Assembly (NCBI GenBank): GCA_001560895.1
Contig: CP014326.1
Span: 756,001-820,000 of the forward strand
Length of the DNA: 64,000 nucleotides
Reading direction: 5' to 3'
Source of the DNA: Streptococcus mitis
GTDB lineage: Bacteria > Bacillota > Bacilli > Lactobacillales > Streptococcaceae
A model generated the notes under the pieces. It ran no database searches. It was not told the DNA's origin and saw only the letters and a list, made by a program, of their open reading frames with translations. Within the stretch, counting starts at the first letter, position 1, and each line of letters begins with the position of its first letter. The translations under genes were made by a program, and so were the position numbers. Below are positions 19,501-28,500 of the stretch, piece after piece.

Positions 19501-22500
19501 TGAGCGTAAAGAAAAAGAAAACGCAGTAGATACTAAGAAAGCAGAAGAAGAAGCTAAGATTACAGCAGCCGAAAACGCTGATAAAGTAGCCGAAGCTAAA
19601 ACAGCAGGTGAAGCTGCAGTCAAAGCAGTGCACACACCAGGAAACTTAGATACTGTAAAAGAAGCAGCGAAAGCGGACTTAGAAAAAGCAGCGCAAGCCG
19701 AAAAAGCAGAAATCGCAGCAGATAAGAGCTTAACAGAAGCTGAGCGTAAAGAAAAAGAAAACGCAGTAGATACTAAGAAAGCAGAAGAAGAAGCTAAGAT
19801 TACAGCAGCCGAAAACGCTGATAAAGTAGCCGAAGCAAAAACAGCAGGTGTAACAGCCATTAAAGGAGTGCACACACCAGGAAACTTAGATACTGTAAAA
19901 GAAGCAGCGAAAGCGGACTTAGAAAAAGCAGCGCAAGCCGAAAAAGCAGAAATCGCAGCAGATAAGAGCTTAACAGAAGCTGAGCGTAAAGAAAAAGAAA
20001 ACGCAGTAGATACTAAGAAAGCAGAAGAAGAAGCTAAGATTACAGCAGCCGAAAACGCTGATAAAGTAGCCGAAGCAAAAACAGCAGGTGTAACAGCCAT
20101 TAAAGGAGTGCACACACCAGGAAACTTAGATACTGTAAAAGAAGCAGCGAAAGCGGACTTAGAAAAAGCAGCGCAAGCCGAAAAAGCAGAAATCGCAGCA
20201 GATAAGAGCTTAACAGAAGCTGAGCGTAAAGAAAAAGAAAACGCAGTAGATACTAAGAAAGCAGAAGAAGAAGCTAAGATTACAGCAGCCGAAAACGCTG
20301 ATAAAGTAGCCGAAGCTAAAACAGCAGGTGAAGCTGCAGTCAAAGCAGTGCACACACCAGGAAACTTAGATACTGTAAAAGAAGCAGCGAAAGCGGACTT
20401 AGAAAAAGCAGCGCAAGCCGAAAAAGCAGAAATCGCAGCAGATAAGAGCTTAACAGAAGCTGAGCGTAAAGAAAAAGAAACAGCAGTAGATACTAAGAAA
20501 GCCGAAGAAGAAGCTAAGATTACAGCAGCCGAAAACGCTGATAAAGTAGCCGAAGCAAAAACAGCAGGTGTCACAGCCATTAAAGGAGTGCACACACCAG
20601 GAAACTTAGACACTGTAAAAGAAGCAGCGAAAGCGGACTTAGAAAAAGCAGCGCAAGCCGAAAAAGCAGAAATCGCAGTAGATAAGAGCTTAACAGAAGC
20701 TGAGCGTAAAGAAAAAGAAAACGCAGTAGATACTAAGAAAGCAGAAGAAGAAGCTAAGATTACAGAAGCAGAAAACGCTGATAAAGTAGCCGAAGCTAAA
20801 ACAGCAGGTGAAGCTGCAGTCAAAGCAGTGCACACACCAGGAAACTTAGATACTGTAAAAGAAGCAGCGAAAGCGGACTTAGAAAAAGCAGCGCAAGCCG
20901 AAAAAGCAGAAATCGCAGCAGATAAGAGCTTAACAGAAGCTGAGCGTAAAGAAAAAGAAAACGCAGTAGATACTAAGAAAGCCGAAGAAGAAGCTAAGAT
21001 TACAGCAGCCGAAAACGCTGATAAAGTAGCCGAAGCAAAAACAGCAGGTGTAACAGCCATTAAAGGAGTGCACACACCAGGAAACTTAGATACTGTAAAA
21101 GAAGCAGCGAAAGCGGACTTAGAAAAAGCAGCGCAAGCCGAAAAAGCAGAAATCGCAGCAGATAAGAGCTTAACAGAAGCTGAGCGTAAAGAAAAAGAAA
21201 ACGCAGTAGATACTAAGAAAGCAGAAGAAGAAGCTAAGATTACAGCGGCCGAAAACGCTGATAAAGTAGCCGAAGCAAAAACTGCAGGTGAAACAGCCAT
21301 TAAAGGCGTGCACACACCAGGAAACTTAGATACTGTAAAAGAAGCAGCGAAAGCGGACTTAGAAAAAGCAGCGCAAGCCGAAAAAGCAGAAATCGCAGCA
21401 GATAAGAGCTTAACAGAAGCTGAGCGTAAAGAAAAAGAAACAGCAGTAGATACTAAGAAAGCCGAAGAAGAAGCTAAGATTACAGCAGCCGAAAACGCTG
21501 ATAAAGTAGCCGAAGCTAAAACAGCAGGTGTAACAGCCATTAAAGGAGTGCACACACCAGGAAACTTAGATACTGTAAAAGAAGCAGCGAAAGCGGACTT
21601 AGAAAAAGCAGCGCAAGCCGAAAAAGCAGAAATCGCAGCAGATAAGAGCTTAACAGAAGCTGAGCGTAAAGAAAAAGAAAACGCAGTAGATACTAAGAAA
21701 GCAGAAGAAGAAGCTAAGATTACAGCAGCCGAAAACGCTGATAAAGTAGCCGAAGCTAAAACAGCAGGTGAAGCTGCAGTCAAAGCAGTGCACACACCAG
21801 GAAACTTAGATACTGTAAAAGAAGCAGCGAAAGCGGACTTAGAAAAAGCAGCGCAAGCCGAAAAAGCAGAAATCGCAGCAGATAAGAGCTTAACAGAAGC
21901 TGAGCGTAAAGAAAAAGAAAACGCAGTAGATACTAAGAAAGCAGAAGAAGAAGCTAAGATTACAGCAGCCGAAAACGCTGATAAAGTAGCCGAAGCTAAA
22001 ACAGCAGGTGAAGCTGCAGTCAAAGCAGTGCACACACCAGGAAACTTAGATACTGTAAAAGAAGCAGCGAAAGCGGACTTAGAAAAAGCAGCGCAAGCCG
22101 AAAAAGCAGAAATCGCAGCAGATAAGAGCTTAACAGAAGCTGAGCGTAAAGAAAAAGAAAACGCAGTAGATACTAAGAAAGCAGAAGAAGAAGCTAAGAT
22201 TACAGCAGCCGAAAACGCTGATAAAGTAGCCGAAGCAAAAACAGCAGGTGTAACAGCCATTAAAGGAGTGCACACACCAGGAAACTTAGATACTGTAAAA
22301 GAAGCAGCGAAAGCGGACTTAGAAAAAGCAGCGCAAGCCGAAAAAGCAGAAATCGCAGCAGATAAGAGCTTAACAGAAGCTGAGCGTAAAGAAAAAGAAA
22401 ACGCAGTAGATACTAAGAAAGCAGAAGAAGAAGCTAAGATTACAGCAGCCGAAAACGCTGATAAAGTAGCCGAAGCAAAAACAGCAGGTGTAACAGCCAT

Positions 22501-25500
22501 TAAAGGAGTGCACACACCAGGAAACTTAGATACTGTAAAAGAAGCAGCGAAAGCGGACTTAGAAAAAGCAGCGCAAGCCGAAAAAGCAGAAATCGCAGCA
22601 GATAAGAGCTTAACAGAAGCTGAGCGTAAAGAAAAAGAAAACGCAGTAGATACTAAGAAAGCAGAAGAAGAAGCTAAGATTACAGCAGCCGAAAACGCTG
22701 ATAAAGTAGCCGAAGCTAAAACAGCAGGTGAAGCTGCAGTCAAAGCAGTGCACACACCAGGAAACTTAGATACTGTAAAAGAAGCAGCGAAAGCGGACTT
22801 AGAAAAAGCAGCGCAAGCCGAAAAAGCAGAAATCGCAGCAGATAAGAGCTTAACAGAAGCTGAGCGTAAAGAAAAAGAAACAGCAGTAGATACTAAGAAA
22901 GCCGAAGAAGAAGCTAAGATTACAGCAGCCGAAAACGCTGATAAAGTAGCCGAAGCAAAAACAGCAGGTGTCACAGCCATTAAAGGAGTGCACACACCAG
23001 GAAACTTAGACACTGTAAAAGAAGCAGCGAAAGCGGACTTAGAAAAAGCAGCGCAAGCCGAAAAAGCAGAAATCGCAGTAGATAAGAGCTTAACAGAAGC
23101 TGAGCGTAAAGAAAAAGAAAACGCAGTAGATACTAAGAAAGCAGAAGAAGAAGCTAAGATTACAGAAGCAGAAAACGCTGATAAAGTAGCCGAAGCTAAA
23201 ACAGCAGGTGAAGCTGCAGTCAAAGCAGTGCACACACCAGGAAACTTAGATACTGTAAAAGAAGCAGCGAAAGCGGACTTAGAAAAAGCAGCGCAAGCCG
23301 AAAAAGCAGAAATCGCAGCAGATAAGAGCTTAACAGAAGCTGAGCGTAAAGAAAAAGAAAACGCAGTAGATACTAAGAAAGCCGAAGAAGAAGCTAAGAT
23401 TACAGCAGCCGAAAACGCTGATAAAGTAGCCGAAGCAAAAACAGCAGGTGTAACAGCCATTAAAGGAGTGCACACACCAGGAAACTTAGATACTGTAAAA
23501 GAAGCAGCGAAAGCGGACTTAGAAAAAGCAGCGCAAGCCGAAAAAGCAGAAATCGCAGCAGATAAGAGCTTAACAGAAGCTGAGCGTAAAGAAAAAGAAA
23601 ACGCAGTAGATACTAAGAAAGCAGAAGAAGAAGCTAAGATTACAGCGGCCGAAAACGCTGATAAAGTAGCCGAAGCAAAAACTGCAGGTGAAACAGCCAT
23701 TAAAGGCGTGCACACACCAGGAAACTTAGATACTGTAAAAGAAGCAGCGAAAGCGGACTTAGAAAAAGCAGCGCAAGCCGAAAAAGCAGAAATCGCAGCA
23801 GATAAGAGCTTAACAGAAGCACAACGTACAGAAAAAGAAAAAGCAGTAGATACTAAGAAAGCAGAAGAAGAAGCTAAGATTACAGCAGCAGAAAACGCTG
23901 ATAAAGTAGCCGAAGCAAAAACTGCAGGTGAAACAGCCATTAAAGGCGTGCACACACCAGGAAACTTAGATACTGTAAAAGAAGCAGCGAAAGCGGACTT
24001 AGAAAAAGCAGCGCAAGCCGAAAAAGCAGAAATCGCAGCAGATAAGAGCTTAACAGAAGCACAACGTACAGAAAAAGAAAAAGCAGTAGATACTAAGAAA
24101 GCAGAAGAAGAAGCTAAGATTACAGCAGCAGAAAACGCTGATAAAGTAGCCGAAGCTAAAACAGCAGGTGAAACAGCCATTAAAGGAGTGCACACACCAG
24201 GAAACTTAGACACTGTAAAAGAAGCAGCGAAAGCGGACTTAGAAAAAGCAGCGCAAGCCGAAAAAGCAGAAATCGCAGCAGATAAGAGCTTAACAGAAGC
24301 TGAGCGTAAAGAAAAAGAAACAGCAGTAGATACTAAGAAAGCCGAAGAAGAAGCTAAGATTACAGCAGCCGAAAACGCTGATAAAGTAGCCGAAGCTAAA
24401 ACAGCAGGTGAAACAGCCATTAAAGGAGTGCACACACCAGGAAACTTAGACACTGTAAAAGAAGCAGCGAAAGCGGACTTAGAAAAAGCAGCGCAAGCCG
24501 AAAAAGCAGAAATCGCAGCAGATAAGAGCTTAACAGAAGCTGAGCGTAAAGAAAAAGAAACAGCAGTAGATACTAAGAAAGCAGAAGAAGAAGCTAAGAT
24601 TACAGCAGCCGAAAACGCTGATAAAGTAGCCGAAGCTAAAACAGCAGGTGAAACAGCCATTAAAGGAGTGCACACACCAGGAAACTTAGACACTGTAAAA
24701 GAAGCAGCGAAAGCGGACTTAGAAAAAGCAGCGCAAGCCGAAAAAGCAGAAATCGCAGCAGATAAGAGCTTAACAGAAGCTGAGCGTAAAGAAAAAGAAA
24801 CAGCAGTAGATACTAAGAAAGCCGAAGAAGAAGCTAAGATTACAGCAGCCGAAAACGCTGATAAAGTAGCCGAAGCTAAAACAGCAGGTGAAACAGCCAT
24901 TAAAGGAGTGCACACACCAGGAAACTTAGACACTGTAAAAGAAGCAGCGAAAGCGGACTTAGAAAAAGCAGCGCAAGCCGAAAAAGCAGAAATCGCAGCA
25001 GATAAGAGCTTAACAGAAGCTGAGCGTAAAGAAAAAGAAACAGCAGTAGATACTAAGAAAGCCGAAGAAGAAGCTAAGATTACAGCAGCCGAAAACGCTG
25101 ATAAAGTAGCCGAAGCTAAAACAGCAGGTGAAACAGCCATTAAAGGAGTGCACACACCAGGAAACTTAGACACTGTAAAAGAAGCAGCGAAAGCGGACTT
25201 AGAAAAAGCAGCGCAAGCCGAAAAAGCAGAAATCGCAGCAGATAAGAGCTTAACAGAAGCTGAGCGTAAAGAAAAAGAAACAGCAGTAGATACTAAGAAA
25301 GCCGAAGAAGAAGCTAAGATTACAGCAGCCGAAAACGCTGATAAAGTAGCCGAAGCTAAAACAGCAGGTGAAACAGCCATTAAAGGAGTGCACACACCAG
25401 GAAACTTAGACACTGTAAAAGAAGCAGCGAAAGCGGACTTAGAAAAAGCAGCGCAAGCCGAAAAAGCAGAAATCGCAGCAGATAAGAGCTTAACAGAAGC

Positions 25501-28500
25501 TGAGCGTAAAGAAAAAGAAACAGCAGTAGATACTAAGAAAGCAGAAGAAGAAGCTAAGATTACAGCAGCAGAAAACGCTGATAAAGTAGCCGAAGCTAAA
25601 ACAGCAGGTGAAACAGCCATTAAAGGAGTGCACACACCAGGAAACTTAGACACTGTAAAAGAAGCAGCGAAAGCGGACTTAGAAAAAGCAGCGCAAGCCG
25701 AAAAAGCAGAAATCGCAGCAGATAAGAGCTTAACAGAAGCTGAGCGTAAAGAAAAAGAAACAGCAGTAGATACTAAGAAAGCAGAAGAAGAAGCTAAGAT
25801 TACAGCAGCAGAAAACGCTGATAAAGTAGCCGAAGCTAAAACAGCAGGTGAAACAGCCATTAAAGGAGTGCACACACCAGGAAACTTAGACACTGTAAAA
25901 GAAGCAGCGAAAGCGGACTTAGAAAAAGCAGCGCAAGCCGAAAAAGCAGAAATCGCAGCAGATAAGAGCTTAACAGAAGCTGAGCGTAAAGAAAAAGAAA
26001 CAGCAGTAGATACTAAGAAAGCAGAAGAAGAAGCTAAGATTACAGCAGCAGAAAACGCTGATAAAGTAGCCGAAGCTAAAACAGCAGGTGAAACAGCCAT
26101 TAAAGGAGTGCACACACCAGGAAACTTAGACACTGTAAAAGAAGCAGCGAAAGCGGACTTAGAAAAAGCAGCGCAAGCCGAAAAAGCAGAAATCGCAGCA
26201 GATAAGAGCTTAACAGAAGCTGAGCGTAAAGAAAAAGAAACAGCAGTAGATACTAAGAAAGCCGAAGAAGAAGCTAAGATTACAGCAGCCGAAAACGCTG
26301 ATAAAGTAGCCGAAGCTAAAACAGCAGGTGAAACAGCCATTAAAGGAGTGCACACACCAGGAAACTTAGACACTGTAAAAGAAGCAGCGAAAGCGGACTT
26401 AGAAAAAGCAGCGCAAGCCGAAAAAGCAGAAATCGCAGCAGATAAGAGCTTAACAGAAGCTGAGCGTAAAGAAAAAGAAACAGCAGTAGATACTAAGAAA
26501 GCAGAAGAAGAAGCTAAGATTACAGCAGCAGAAAACGCTGATAAAGTAGCCGAAGCTAAAACAGCAGGTGAAACAGCCATTAAAGGAGTGCACACACCAG
26601 GAAACTTAGACACTGTAAAAGAAGCAGCGAAAGCGGACTTAGAAAAAGCAGCGCAAGCCGAAAAAGCAGAAATCGCAGCAGATAAGAGCTTAACAGAAGC
26701 TGAGCGTAAAGAAAAAGAAACAGCAGTAGATACTAAGAAAGCCGAAGAAGAAGCTAAGATTACAGCAGCCGAAAACGCTGATAAAGTAGCCGAAGCTAAA
26801 ACAGCAGGTGAAACAGCCATTAAAGGAGTGCACACACCAGGAAACTTAGACACTGTAAAAGAAGCAGCGAAAGCGGACTTAGAAAAAGCAGCGCAAGCCG
26901 AAAAAGCAGAAATCGCAGCAGATAAGAGCTTAACAGAAGCTGAGCGTAAAGAAAAAGAAACAGCAGTAGATACTAAGAAAGCCGAAGAAGAAGCTAAGAT
27001 TACAGCAGCCGAAAACGCTGATAAAGTAGCCGAAGCTAAAACAGCAGGTGAAGCTGCAGTCAAAGCAGTACATGACAATGGTGACTTAGAAGCAAATAAA
27101 GAGAAAGCCCTAGAAGCCATCCAAACAGCGTCAGAAACTAAGATTGCGTCAATTGATAAGAATTCTAAATTGTCAGACGATGAAAAAGCAGCAGCTAAAG
27201 CCGAAGTAGCGAAAGCCGCTATCGCAGCCGTAAATGCTATCAATGAAGCGAAAGATCAAGATGGTGTAGACGGTGCTCAAACTACAGGAGTTAAAGCAAT
27301 TAACGCAGTAACTCCAGTAGGCAAAGAGAAAGCCCTAGAAGCCATCCAAACAGCGTCAGAAACTAAGATTGCGTCAATTGATAAGAATTCTAAATTGTCA
27401 GACGATGAAAAAGCAGCAGCTAAAGCCGAAGTAGCGAAAGCCGCTATCGCAGCCGTAAATGCTATCAATGAAGCGAAAGATCAAGATGGTGTAGACGGTG
27501 CTCAAACTACAGGAGTTAAAGCCATTGAAGCAGTAACTCCAGTAGGCAAAGAGAAAGCCCTAGAAGCCATCCAAACAGCGTCAGAAACTAAGATTGCGTC
27601 AATTGATAAGAATGCTAAATTGTCAGACGATGAAAAAGCAGCAGCTAAAGCCGAAGTAGCGAAAGCCGCTATCGCAGCCGTAAATGCTATCAATGAAGCG
27701 AAAGATCAAGCAGGAGTAGACAGTGCTCAAACTACAGGAGTTAAAGTAATTAACGCAGTAACTCCAGTAGGCAAAGAGAAAGCCCTAGAAGCCATCCAAA
27801 CAGCGTCAGAAACTAAGATTGCGTCAATTGATAAGAATTCTAAATTGTCAGACGATGAAAAAGCAGCAGCTAAAGCCGAAGTAGCGAAAGCCGCTATCGC
27901 AGCCGTAAATGCTATCAATGAAGCGAAAGATCAAGCAGGAGTAGACAGTGCTCAAACTACAGGAGTTAAAGCAATTAACGCAGTAACTCCAGTAGGTAAA
28001 GAGAAAGCCCTAGAAGCAATCCAAACAGCGTCAGAAGCTAAGATTGCGTCAATTGATAAGAATGCTAAATTGTCAGACGATGAAAAAGTAGCAGCTAAAG
28101 CCGAAGTAGCGAAAGTTGCCATCGCAGCCGTAAATGCTATCAATGAAGCGAAAGATCAAGCAGGAGTAGACAGTGCTCAAACTACAGGAGTTAAAGCAAT
28201 TAACGCAGTAACTCCAGTAGGTAAAGAGAAAGCCCTAGAAGCAATCCAAACAGCGTCAGAAGCTAAAATTGCGTCAATTGATAAGAATGCTAAATTGTCA
28301 GACGATGAAAAAGCAGCAGCTAAAGCCGAAGTAGCGAAAGCCGCTATCGCAGCCGTAAATGCTATCAATGAAGCGAAAGATCAAGCAGGAGTAGACAGTG
28401 CTCAAACTACAGGAGTTAAAGCAATTAACGCAGTAACTCCAGTAGGTAAAGAGAAAGCCCTAGAAGCAATCCAAACAGCGTCAGAAGCTAAGATTGCGTC

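Noticed and set aside
18394..27243. A 2949-codon open frame on the minus strand across the repeat array
   Set aside because: It exists because each 240-bp unit happens to lack stops in that antisense frame and the unit length is a multiple of three. It has no SD, promoter or protein-like composition beyond the mirror of the sense repeats.
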